64,000 nt of DNA, taken from assembly GCA_024663395.1 (NCBI GenBank), contig JANFAH010000007.1, positions 186,001 to 250,000 on the forward strand, read 5' to 3'. The notes under the pieces are model-generated. The model did no database searches, was not told the DNA's origin, and worked only from the letters and a program-made list of their open reading frames with translations. How positions within the stretch are numbered: position 1 is the first letter of the stretch; every line of letters begins with the position of its first letter. The position numbers and the translations under genes are program-made. Source of the stretch: Pisolithus tinctorius (Eukaryota > Basidiomycota > Agaricomycetes > Boletales > Pisolithaceae). Of the stretch, positions 47,954-59,149 are shown piece by piece.

Positions 47954-48894
47954 TGTGAAGTACGGGTTTACCCTCGGGTGACCAGGCTTCAAGACCGGGT
48001 GACAGGGGTTAGCCCAGGTGGCCAGAGTCAAGGCCGGAAGACAGGGCTTAAGTCCGAGTGGCCAAAGTCGAGGCCAAGAGACAGGGGCCAAGTCCAGTTG
48101 GACTGGAGTCAAGGCCGGAGGTCAGGGGCCAAGTCCGGAGGACCAGACTTAAGGCCGGGAGCGTGGGAACAAGACCGGTAGCGTGGGAAACCGACCGGTC
48201 TTGGGGTGCGCACAGGGGGAAGCCGGTCCGGGGTTGGATCTACCTCCCTTGGTCTCAGCTTATGTGCTGTACCCTTATGCAAGCCGGGGAGAGGTCCGGG
48301 ACAGGGGCCGGGAATAGCTTAAGGCTCGGCCTTAGCTATAGAGTAGTCTCGAGGGATAGTACGGAGTTGAGGGTAATACTAAGTTGATATTCTGACTGAG
48401 GGTGCTATGAAGTATGTACAGGGGTTAAATACATGAGGCCGGTCCGGAGTAAAGAACATAGAGCCGGACTTGTGAATAAGCTATTAGTGAGATGATTAGC
48501 AAGACGAGGATAGCCACAGTGGCTATGCAGCGGCTAATAGCCAAAGTCTGGGTGACCGGCATAACCAGGGTCGGACACAGGATTGTACAGTAAGCAAAGT
48601 CTGATGAACACGCTAGACTAAATATAGTACAAACAAAGGGAAACAGACCGGAGTTATGTCCGGGTGACCCGGACATAGACCTGGGAGGACTGGGGTGGAG
48701 CAGCGCAAGGCCGAGAGGCCGAAATGGACCGGAGATAGGGGTAAAACACTGGACTTGAGTTATGCAGGCCGGAGTTGAGTTATCTAGGGCCGGGATTGGG
48801 TTTTCTAGGCTGGACTAGGACCGGACCTGACCGGAGATAGGGGCTAGGGGTCTGGACTGGACTGAGTCCGAGTCCGAGAGTCATGGATATGACA
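47954..48894 (+). mobile_element. solo LTR, CCGG-rich family
   Basis: The 941-bp element starts TGTGAAGTACGGG and ends GGATATGACA, so it has TG...CA ends, and it is flanked by AAGTC on both sides. It contains no coding region. A block with ACTAAGTTGAT (48378) and the TATA-like TTAAATAC (48425) is shared, in the same order and spacing, with the LTR at 61969-62543. The first 250 bp hold degenerate repeats built on GGCCAAAGTCGAGGCC-like units with many CCGG sites. It is rich in CpG, unlike both flanks, which suggests a recent insertion. Recombination between two LTRs of a full element is the usual origin. It is inserted in the last exon of the NLR gene. Confidence 0.85.
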
Positions 48895-51800
48895 AAGTCC
48901 AACTCTATGCAGCAGCCTCTTGGAATGACTACTGTGGTCCACATTGAGTAAAATGGTGTCCTAAATTTTGGGGGGATCCAAAGTAGTAGTTGTCCCTTTG
49001 GACCTTTGATCCAGCCATCATCATGGAGGTTGACTGCTGCACACAGCATAGCCTTCTGTTGTATGAACCCATCAAAAATTGGATCACTATTAAGCAGAGC
49101 ATGTGAGGGGTCAAATGAAAAGCAAAGGGGATATTCCTTGACACCTGCACTTCTTGTTAAGTGAAATAAGAATAGATAGAAGGTGGAGGTACATACCATC
49201 TGCAGGAGGGAATGGATGAAGTATGCTAGAGGGGTGGGATGCAACCATTGTCAACATCTTATTCTCCCAGACCCTTACATTTTCATCCCCTGAGCCTGAG
49301 ACAATCCTCTTCCCATCAGGGGAGAATGCAACTGAATTGACCCAATCTGTATGGCCCTCAAGAGGGCTGCCAATCTGCACACCCCCCTCAACATCCCAGA
49401 CCCTCACAGTGGTATCCCCTGAGCCTGAGGTAATCCTCTTCCCATCAGGGGAGAATGCAACTGATTTGATTCCTTCTGTATGGCCCTTAAGAGGGCTGCC
49501 AATCTGCACACCTCCCTCAACATCCCAGACCCTCACAGTCTTGTCCCAAGAGCCTGAGGCAATCCTCTGCCCATCAGGGGAGAATGCAACTGAATTGACT
49601 GCATTTGTATGGCCCTCAAGAGGGCTGCCAATCTGCACACCTCCCTCAACATCCCAGACCCTCACAGTGTTATCCCAAGAGCCTGAGACAATCCTCTTCC
49701 CATCAGGGGAGAATGCAACTGATGAGACTTCTCTTGTATGGCCCTCAAGAGGGCTGCCAATCTGCACACCTCCCTCAACATCCCAGACCCTCACAGTGTT
49801 GTCCCAATCACCTGACACAATCCTCTTCCCATCAGGGGAGAATGCAACTGATAAGACTCCTGTATGGCCCTCAAGAGGGCTCCCAATCTGCACCCCTCCC
49901 TCAACATCCCAGACCCTCACAGTCTTGTCCCAAGAGCCTGAGACAATGCTCTTCCCATCAGGGGAGAATGCAACTGCATTGACTCCATTCATATGGCCCA
50001 CAATAGGGGTGCCAATCTGCACACCTCCCTCAACATCCCAGACCCTCACAGTCTTGTCATCTGAGCCTGTGACAATCCTCTTCCCATCAGGGGAGAATGC
50101 AACTGAATTGACTGCATTTGTATGGCCCTCAGGAGGGCTGCCAATCTGCACACCTCCCTCAACATCCCAGACCCTCACAGTGTTGTCCCTAGAGCCTGAG
50201 ACAATCCTCTTCCCATCAGGGGAGAATGCAACTGAATTGACTGCATTTGTATGGCCCACAAGAGGGCTGCCAATCTGCACACCTCCCTCAACATCCCAGA
50301 CCATCACAGTGTTGTCCCTAGAGCCTGAGACAATGCTCTTCCCATCAGGGGAGAATGCAACTGAATTGACAAAATATGTATGGCCCTCAAGAGGGCTGCC
50401 AATCTGCACACCTCCCTCAACATCCCAGACCCTCACAGTCTTGTCTGTAGAGCCTGAGACAATGCTCTTCCCATCAGGGGAGAATGCAACTGAATTGACT
50501 GCCTTTATATGGCCCACAAGAGGGCTGCCAATCTGCACACCTCCCTCAACATCCCAGACCATCACAGTGTTGTCCAAAGAGCCTGAGACAATCCTCTTCC
50601 CATCAGGGGAGAATGCAACTGAATTGACCCCATCTGTATGGCCCTTAAGAGGGCTGCCAATCTGCACTCCTCCCTCAACATCCCAGACCCTCACAGTCTT
50701 GTCCCAAGAGCCTGAGACAATGCTCTTCCCATCAGGGGAGAATGCAACTGAAAAGATTGGATTTGTGTGGCCCTTAAGAGGGCTGCCAATCTGCACACCT
50801 CCCTCAACATCCCAGAACCTCACAGTGTTGTCCCAAGAGCCTGTGACAATCCTCTTCCCATCAGGGGAGAATGCAACTGAATTGACTTCATTTTTATGGC
50901 CCTCAAGAGGGCTGCCAATCTGCACACCTCCCTCAACATCCCATAACCTCACAGTGGTGTCCTGTGAGCCTGAGACAATGCTCTTCCCATCAGGGGAGAA
51001 TGCAACTGAATTGACTCCATATGCATGGCCTTGCAGTAGCTGCTGTTCAACTGGCCACCCTTTCAAACCTCCTACAGTAACTGTAGCCAGCCTTGGGAAT
51101 TTTGGCAAGAGCATCATTGATAACAATGCATCAGAAGGAATAAATGGCAATGCAGAAGCATACAGGTGTGGTGTGCTGTGCACTATCACACTGCCAAAAT
51201 TCCGAATCAACTTGATTCCATCTTCTACCAATGCCAATACATCCTTGAACCCATCTTGTCCCTTCATTGTTGTGTCAGATGTCATCAAATACTGTACACA
51301 AGGTACTCACCTTTAGCCATGTTGCAACAGTACCAAGAGCATCCACACCCTTTCCAGCCATCCCCAGAAGGCTTATTATCTCTAGCCAGAACAGAATTTT
51401 TTCACTTCCAACAATAGCCTTCACCAACCTTGCAAGTTCCAAATCAAATGCTGTCTTCTGCAGATGCCAGGTCCAGAATCGACTGGAGTAGGAGAGAGGT
51501 TGTGGAATCTTCTCCTTAATTCTCTTCGACAGATCGGGAACTTCAGCATTGGCAATGTAAGAGCTTTCCAATTCACAGATGTTGAATTGAAGGTTATCAC
51601 AGAGAATCCGCAATGTGGCAAAGGCCAGGTCTTTTCCATCAGAGGTGTCAATGCAGTAGACATCGCTCCGTGAACGATCCATCAGGAAGTCATAGAAGGA
51701 TGCATGAAGGGGCCGCACAGCAGAGTCACGGTCCACAATACCACCCAACACCGGAGACATAAACTCGAGGATGAGAATAATGTCATAGTGATCCTGTTTG

Positions 51801-53851
51801 TTTGGGAATTTTTTACGCATCGAATTCAAGGCCGCCATAGGAAGAGGTTCAAGCGTCATCACGACCTGCCGCATCACGGAGCGATATCGCTCCAGGCCTT
51901 TCCCAGATCGAGGAATGCCCCCCTTCAGGATTACGAAGTAAGTTGTGTCCAGGAGCGTTCTTCCTTCTTCCGATTCGAGCGCCATCAGATCGTCGTAGCG
52001 TTCTTTCCAAGTTTCTCCAGCTCTATCTGGTCTGATGAACTCACAAGCCAGACGAGCCCACTCGAACAAACCACTGGATTTCTTGACGACATTCTGAATT
52101 TCTGTTGCTTCAATGGTGGCAAGACCGTCCAGTTCCTTCGAAACATATAGCCGGATATCATGTTCCACCAACTCCAGACGAATGTCGTCCAATGAGATTG
52201 CCTTCACATGCGGAGTATCCCTCATAACACGTACGATGTCCGGCAATGGTCTGGACGTCAAAAGGATCCGGAAATTGGCTGGCAGATGTGCAGCTTCTGA
52301 CGATTTCAGAAGGCTCAGGATATCCTTCCTCGATTTCTCCGGTCCACTTTCATCCAACGCATCGATTACCACGACCACATTCCCAACTATCTCTCCATTA
52401 ATCTTCGATAGCGGCTCCATGATGAATCGTTTCCACTGCTGCACCACATCGCATGTGGTCTTGAGAGCGAGGTTATTTGACACCACATTCGACAATGCTC
52501 GTCGAAATGCCGGATCACGATCCGCCAGATCACGCGCGATAGTAGTCAGAATCTTTTCCTCCCGCCGTTCGGCCTGCCTGTCGCGAGCGAAGCAGAAACA
52601 GGCGCCGGGAGCTCCCACATCCTCGATCCATGATGCGATTGTATGGGCAATGGCGGACTTTCCTCTTCCGGCCTGCCCGTGGAGCCACAAGATACGAGGG
52701 GCGTTGACGTCACATGTGGTAATCCAGCCGGTGATATCCTTCAAAATTTCTGTCCTGGTACCTTCGAGGCATTTTTTGGTCGTATTCAGGCCCGCGCCAG
52801 CGGCGTAAGCCATGCCTTCGAGGTTCAGGTCTTCAAGAACGTGGTACATGTTGATCTGGATGTCCCGTATCGCGCGATCCCGATATTGTTGCATCAAGTC
52901 ACCCAGATTCTTTACGTGGCCACGGGCGACAGTCTGCGGGTCGGAAACAAGGCTGTTCCCGATTCTTATCACTGACGATGTATCACATCAGCACCCTGAA
53001 GCGGATCAGAGGACCATGACCATAGGACCTACAGATGTTCTTCTTTTCGCAATATTTTACGACGAACAGCGCCGCGGCACTCATCTCCTGTGAAATCTTC
53101 CGTAACGTCTCTTTCATGCCATCTATATTCTCAATGGTATCCTTTTCCATAAGAAATTCGTAGAGATCCTTTACTGTATTGAGGAGGCCGAACACCTCGT
53201 TGTCCATGTTTGATTGGTTAATGAGCAACTAATGAGGACTACATAAGCGAGGGATCCATGAGAGGGATGGGAAAAGTACTTGAGAAGCAGCGGTGAGAAT
53301 TCCTAGCGCAAACTGGACATAAGGGTGGACCTGTGCGCTTACATCAGAGCATGCAGGCGGCAGAAGCTTAAAGTACCTACATTCGACAGAGTGGTAACAA
53401 AGGAGTTGAACAATTTAAGAGGCTGGAGAATCGCCTCGATACTTTGGATTGTCGTCACCGCAGTATCGGCCTGCCCGACAAGACCGGCAGCTGTTTGCCA
53501 TACCTGGGGGATGGGCTTCATCTCAACCATTGCCTGCTGTGCAACGTTGACTTGGCTGCCAATGATGGTGTCGGCTGTCTCTGCAGTGGGAGTCTCTGAT
53601 GGAGTCTGGCTCGACCGATGGAAGAGGTGTCCCATCCTGGAGAACAGCTTTCGAGATGTATTCGCCGATGGTCCGGCGACCGAGGAGACGTCGGCAGAGG
53701 GGCGAGACGCCCCTTGTGACTGTTTGGGCAGAGATTAATAAATACCATCGCGTGCAAGGTATAAAATACGTACCGAGGGAGGGTTAGGTGCGGACGAACT
53801 GGATCTTTCGGAGCTAAACAAACGATGCTTCTTGAACTGCTTGCGGGCCAT
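48780..53851 (-). CDS. NACHT-WD40 NLR (STAND) protein with LTR-altered C terminus
   Basis: The first exons (from ATG 53851) encode a Ser-rich start, then helical blocks such as VHPYVQFALGILTAASQ and EVFGLLNTVKDLYEFLMEKD, the N-terminal region usual in basidiomycete NLRs. The long exon to about 51322 carries the NACHT domain with the P-loop GQAGRGKSAIAHTIASW, Walker B VVVVIDALDESG and sensor-like LLTSRPLP. A phase-0 intron follows. The next exon has the linker SVIVHSTPHLYASALPFIPS, then 14 WD40 repeats (49267-51036). A final exon starts at about 49141 and encodes DGWIKGPKGQLLLWIPP. Fungal proteins of this plan act in non-self recognition and programmed cell death (HET-D/E/R type). A solo LTR replaces the last 19 codons by 38 LTR-derived codons, with a stop at 48780-48782. 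Function after this change is unknown. Confidence 0.88.
48895..48899. repeat. target site duplication AAGTC, right copy
   Basis: This matches 47949-47953 and directly follows the LTR end GACA. Confidence 0.8.
49267..51036 (-). repeat. 14 tandem WD40 repeats of 129 bp
   Basis: Each unit encodes 43 residues with the core VNSVAFSPDGKRIVSGS and TVRVWDVEGGVQIGSP. One unit lacks a codon and the last stops after VRVW. Units differ mainly at the three residues after GH and at the residue between SGS and D. Fourteen units suit two seven-blade propellers. The whole array has no CpG on reading. Confidence 0.9.
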
Positions 53852-54475
53852 TGAGAAATCCGTATTTTGTGCAGGGTTTGTAGTTTGGATTTGAAGTTGA
53901 GGGATGTAGATCAGACAGTTTCAGACTCAGGTGTTGAAAGCGCCGACATGCTGTGGACACGTTGCAGGTGCTACTGCTGGAGGCCTCAGGGAGCACGGGC
54001 CAGATACATACGCAGTTGCGCTATCTTCTATATCTAATGCTTCTGACTCCCTCATGCCCGCGTTGAAGAGAACATCGATGCCATGTCTACGACGGCTTTC
54101 GCTATGCAGTGGTAGCCGTAGTCCCTCGATCATAACTCGTGGACGGAGGCCCCAGTCGTTGATCAAGTTCAGTTCAGCAGTAAAGATTCAACTAGCTCCG
54201 AGTCAGGGTTGGCTCGTGCACTTCACAATACGCGAATTCCGCATTTCAACCAGTTTACCTACCGCTTCGGTTGCGCACTGATGAGTAGAATGACTGCGGG
54301 CCGACACCACTCCTCGATGACGAGGACTTCGTTTCGCTATAACTACAGCAACGCCAGCGGTGAGGACGCTCGATGTCAGTCCAGCTATTCACAAGGTCAC
54401 CGCGAGGATCCAATGCGATAGCTTCGATTTCAGGCTTGTCAGACTTCTTGGCTTGTTCGATCTCGTCCATCGACG
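53852..54475. other. NLR 5' flank, no gene recognised
   Basis: ORFs on both strands overlap without family features. The part next to 53851 is the presumed NLR promoter. The rest may be more decayed gene sequence. Confidence 0.35.
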
Positions 54476-55139
54476 ATGTCAACGACAAGACCATCGTCGC
54501 CTCGTGATACCCCCTATCGATCCTACACCCTTCCACCCACCGTGCCGCTTTCCTCACAGGTCGATAGACACGCAGGAGTGCGGAAAACAGACGATGGCTC
54601 GTTACTCCTCAAACCAGGCCTCCCTAGGGAACTAGCATTCTACCAGTTGATGCGTGATGGCGTCTAAGGAGTGCTGTCGCTCTGAAACTACCTAGTTGAT
54701 AACGTACTGGAAGTGACAGCGTCGCATAGCCTACCCGTCATCGGATCACCCAATGGAACAACAACCACGACCGTCCTCGAGAATCTCGCGTATGGATTCC
54801 ACAAAACATGCATTCCCGATGTCAAATTGGGAACTGTACTCTATGATGAGGATGTTCCGCCAGCCAAAAAGGAGCGTATGATTCGCACCTCTGCGCACAC
54901 GACTGGTCTCAGCACTAGCGTACGTCTTACGGGCTTCCAGGTATACCCCCTTGTTGATGTTCAGGAACTGAGTGATCCCTCAGACTCCATACTTACTCCC
55001 GGGAAATATGGTAAAACAATCAATCCAGAACATCTTCCAGATAGGACGTCTGTTCAGACTCTCCTTAGCATACACACGACTCACTCCTGGACATGGTCCT
55101 AACCTGGACGTGCCGCTTGGTATAGAGACGCTTATCTGA
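54476..55139 (+). pseudogene. inositol polyphosphate multikinase relic (IPMK/Arg82-like)
   Basis: The start (54476) encodes SQVDRHAGVRKTDDGSLLLK followed by PGLPRELAFYQLM, the N-terminal IPK pattern, then a TAA. After a gap of about 50 bp a second frame gives TVLENLAYGFHK, CIPDVKLGTVLYDED, TSVRLTGFQVY and KYGKTINPEHLPD, which cover the PxxxDxKxG inositol-binding site (first Pro replaced by Thr). A third frame from about 55060 gives AYTRLTPGHGPNLDVPLGIE, the C-terminal DFAHT region with the catalytic Asp position changed. The segment of about 40 residues after FYQLM and the region with SSLL are missing. Frame changes plus two deletions mean it cannot encode a working kinase. Intact copies phosphorylate IP3/IP4 in the inositol pyrophosphate route. 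Confidence 0.75.
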
Positions 55140-55670
55140 CTCGTTCGCTAGCGGCGGGGCGTGGTTCAGGCGTTGGTCGAAGGCGGCTTCCATGCTGACA
55201 ACACTGGTCGTCACACATAGATGCGATACGCCATGCCGTGGTATACGTGTCCAGTGGATTTACACTTGGCCTGTGCCTCATAAATGTTCTCCTCGCCTCC
55301 ACAAAGGTTTGATCTCCCTTCCTCTTCTCTTCTATCCTATTCCGTAATACCTCAGGACAAAACTACTAGCGGAAAGACAGAGTGAAACGGAAGGGGTTAT
55401 TATCTGCCGAGGACGATCCCCTTTTTCGATGACTCCGCGCCGAGGGATCCTCTCCGAAAAAGCAGAGTGATAGCCATTGCGTCGACAAAGATACCACTTA
55501 AACCAGCGATGGATGGAGGTTTTCTAACTAATACGCCGAAATACTAGAAGTCCGACATATTTGTAGTAGCCGAAACCCAAAAATAAATGTCCAATTTAAA
55601 AGTGCCGGCACGAGATAACAGCCTGATCGATGGACGGCAAGTCCGTATATCCCCTGGAATCCCAGGTCGA
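55140..55670. other. 531 bp without a gene
   Basis: Nothing is recognised between the kinase relic and the 3' end of the RhoGEF relic. Confidence 0.4.
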
Positions 55671-56575
55671 TTATTCACCAGTGGTCACCCAAATACTTCC
55701 ATTGCCGACATCCGCGCTCCCGCGAGGAGTCCCCGCACCTGCAACATGACCCATCCTCACACCAACAACGGCAGGTCCGAACCCCACCTCCGCACCCCGC
55801 GAATCACTGACAGCCACCCTGATCCCCTTCCTCGCCTGTGCGATTGCTTCTGTCCATGCACGTGCTTCTCGGACGTTGGGAGCACGTAGTACGAGGGTCT
55901 CCCCGCCCCGAGGGTAGGCACGATGGATGCGTATGTAGGCATCGTCGGAACGTGCGCGGTTTCGTGCAGTGTATATTTCGAGTTCGTGGACGGGGAGGGG
56001 CTAGGAGTGATGACAGGTTGATACAACGAATGAGCGTTTACGAAGTGGGCGACTTGCCATGTGGTATAACCCTCCACCGCCGGACTCGTTGAGGAGTAAA
56101 GGATATTGCTAAGAAGTATTAGGCGCCGCTTACGCCCGCTTTTTGCTTTCGTTAGTATACCCTCTTTGAGGAGTTTTCGAGGACCTGGGTGGTGAGTCGG
56201 AAGCGTGAGATCAAGACGACTGGACAGCAGGGGGGAAAGGATGTCAGCGATATCTCATGTTATCGGTAGCGAAACTAAACAGAACAAGAAAATATGATAC
56301 TCACTCCTTGCCTATCCTTAGCTCTCTGCTCACCTCACCAAGCCTCGCCCGGCTCTCTCGATCCCGCATTGTCTCGCTCATTCACCTCTTCTAACATTTG
56401 CTCCGCGTACCCCAGAGCATTCGCTATCGACTCGCGTTCCGCGTGCTCCGTGTGCACCGTGGGAAGGTGTGGTGCCGAAGATAGATCGGTGGGTCAGTGT
56501 AGTGGCAACAGCGAAGTGTGGCACTTGTGACAACACTACATGAGGAGCTTTCCTGAGGTCACTTCGAAATTCCAA
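55671..56575 (-). pseudogene. RhoGEF relic (end of DH domain, PH domain, C-terminal tail)
   Basis: On the minus strand, AERESIANALGYAEQMLEEV resembles the last DH helix of Rho GTPase exchange factors. After an intron, GPRKLLKEGILTKAKSGRKR, LILLSNILYSSTSP, TTWQVAHF, PLPVHELEIYTARNRARSDD and REARAWTEAIAQARKG form a full PH domain, followed by about 55 residues to TAA at 55671-55673. Two one-base shifts are needed in the DH part, near 56462 and 56375, and upstream sequence fades into CpG-poor repeats at about 56580. The catalytic bulk of the DH domain is missing. Intact proteins of this kind load GTP on Rho1 or Cdc42 in polar growth. Confidence 0.65.
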
Positions 56576-57738
56576 GACACCAAGGTCTGTATTTGAGGTA
56601 GGTAGGTAAAGTGTCCCCGTATGTTAAAGATACATGGCCCTTTTTATAGTAGAGGTAGCAGGCATGCAATATCAGTATGAATGGGTGTGGGTAAGAACTA
56701 GGTCAAACAGAAATGAGACACATAGGGAAAACATCAAAGGAATATCAAACAAGTGATGTGCAGCCAACCATGTTGGTCTGAACCTTACAATCCCCCCTCC
56801 AGGGTACAAAGTACCCTTACTGTGAGTAGCAGGTTTCAGGCAGCATCCTTGACAACAGCTTTGTCAGCAGTACTCGAGCCAGCCACCCTGGCACTTTCCA
56901 TGGCATCACTGATGGATAGCATGCTACAGTTGTGAGGTGGCTGTGGACTTGTTGTTGAGGCATATGTGCAGATGTCGAAAAAAGTGTCTCAATTTTCAGG
57001 GTGCAGTGACCTTGTAAACAAGGTGATACACCTGGCTGAGTCATCTCTTTGTTGCCCTCTACCCCCATGAAATCTGTGAAGCTCTCATCAAAGGCATCAC
57101 CAAAACCATTGACATCACAGGCATCCACACTCAGAGTGTCTATGGGAAGATGGCTGGACCCTGCAACTGGTAAGTTGGCAAAATTTTGGAAGAAGGGATC
57201 GGTGTTCATGGCAGCAGATGATACATGCTCAGCAGGCATGGCCTGATGATTGCAGGCTCTTGAACATTCAAGGCACCTTGTCAACCGAGAAGAAGATCCT
57301 GATGACTTTGTCAGTTTTGCATTACCCTGACATCGATTGCCAAAGGGGGAGGCACCTGATCGTCCCCTGTATGGTCCTCTATCGAACCGTCCCTCACCTC
57401 TTTTCTCTTGCTGCTCTAGGAAGCCTTGCATGGTGTGCTCACGCTGATGCCTAACCTTTTTGGCAGCTTCCCACAACAAACTATGCAGGGTCTCTGCCTC
57501 TGCACCATTAAGTACTTGTCCACCCTCAATCTCATCTTTGCTTTGTAGGTCCACATTCATCCCAAGCACCTCTTCCCTAGTAGGTGCTGGGCCTGTGATT
57601 ATAGTACAGGAGTTGGGACTGGGTTCATGGTAAGCAAAGCACAATTTTGCAGTGGTGGATTGGTTGTATGCCATTTGGAACTGATGATACCCTGCAGGTA
57701 TGTCAAGCAGGTCACCACTGTTCCCTCACAATGCCTTA

Positions 57739-57948
57739 CAGTGACTTCCAAAATTGATTCAATGTTTGCACATTTTGGGTTGTTTGTTGAATTGATCAGG
57801 AACAAAGACAAATAAGACCAAAGTGTAAGTTGATGACATAAACCATTTGCACAGGGCTATCCATCAAAAAAAAAATTATGTAATTTGAATCAGTATCCAT
57901 GGCAATATACTTGATTTAAATCACCATGTCATTGAATCAATTTTGGAA
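57739..57948 (+). repeat. left terminal inverted repeat, 210 bp
   Basis: It matches the reverse complement of 59150-59359 with scattered differences. The motif TTCCAAAATTGATTCAATG occurs 7 nt from the outer end (57746-57764), and its exact reverse complement forms the inner end (57930-57948). Confidence 0.88.
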
Positions 57949-58083
57949 CTATGTATTGGATCCATCAGAATCCAACCAATATCACATAAAACAATTTCAA
58001 AAATCATTGAAGATGGTTGCTATGGTTATTGTACCTTAGCAACCATTTCAGTCCAAGCTATTTAACCACTGTCTATGTTGTCA

Positions 58084-59118
58084 ATGCTTCCTAACTATAC
58101 TATGCACCCCATCCCCTCTGCTCAGAAGGCAAACATCATTTCTCTGGCCTGTAATGGTCATTCTACTCACACTATTGCCTCCAGGCTGGGTATCAGCCAG
58201 CCTACAGTCTCCAGGGTGCTCAAGAACCATCTTCCTGATTGACAAGCACCTTCTTCTGGACATCCTGCTAAGCTTTCATCCACCTCTCAGCATGCTATTA
58301 TTACACAAATCACCACAGGCAAGGGCACCAATGCTGTTGAGGTTACAAAGAACATCAATTCCATAATCTCCAATCCAGTCTCCTCACAAACAGTCAGAAG
58401 GGTCCTCAGAAAACATTCATTCAAGGCTGTAACAAAGAAGAAAAAATCACTCCTTTCTATAACTCACAGAAAGAAGTGATTAGCCTTTGCTCTGAAATAC
58501 AAAGAATGGACTGTGGAGGACTGGAGAAGGGTTATCTGGTCAGATGAGACCAAAATCAATAGGATTGGGTCAGATGGGAAGGTTTGGGTGTGGAAACAGG
58601 CAGGAGAGGGGCTTATTGAGAGAGAGATACAGGGAACAGTCAAGCATGGAGGAGGGAACATTATGGTATGGGGATGTATGGGCTGGGAAGGTGTTGGCCA
58701 CCTTGCAGAGATTGAGGGGAGGATGGATGCCAACCAATATGTGGACATTTTGGAGAGCCAGTTGCTTCCTAGCTTGGGAGATTCTGGAATTCCTTTGAAG
58801 GATGTTATCTTTCAACAGGACAATGACCCAAAACATACCTCCAAAAAGGCCAAGAAGTGGTTGGAGGACAACAATATCAATGCTCTAGACTGGCCTCCAC
58901 AGTCTCCAGATATGAACCCCATTGAACACCTCTGGAATCACATCAAACAGGAGCTCAACAAGTATTCAACACAGCCAAAGGGAGTTTGGGAGGTTTGGGA
59001 GAGAGTGGCAGTGGTGTGGAATAATATAGACCCAGGGGTGTGTCAGAATTTAATTGAAAGTATGCCTAGAAGGGTCCAAGCAGTGATAAAAGCCAAGGGA
59101 GGTTATACAAAGTATTAA
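58084..59118 (+). pseudogene. Tc1/mariner transposase with two in-frame TGA codons
   Basis: One frame runs from ATG 58084 to TAA 59116-59118. It has an N-terminal helix-turn-helix (THTIASRLGISQPTVSRVLK), a second DNA-binding block, and the catalytic part with WSDETKINRIGSDG, VIFQQDNDPKHTSKK and MNPIEHLWNHIK. These give the D, D and E of the DDE triad. TGA codons occur at about 58222 (after HLPD) and 58477 (after HRKK). Both stand where related proteins often have Arg, as expected if CGA became TGA. No frameshift is present. It is not functional as it stands. Confidence 0.9.
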
Positions 59119-59149
59119 AATTATCAGTTTCTATATCTCTGATACACAC

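Noticed and set aside
49267..51036. Regular tandem units that might be read as a CRISPR-like or satellite array
   Set aside because: Units are 129 bp, in frame, encode WD40 motifs, have no unique spacers, and the genome is eukaryotic.
49223..51316. Open frame of 697 codons on the plus strand across the WD array
   Set aside because: It is the antisense shadow of tandem 129-bp units: a frame open in one unit is open in all. The minus strand encodes clear WD40 blades.
54713..55102. Hsp70-like substrate-binding fragment
   Set aside because: A first impression from a VPPAKKE-like stretch. The DVKLGTVLYDED, RLTGFQVY and KYGKTI blocks, plus the FYQLM start, fit the inositol polyphosphate kinase family much better.
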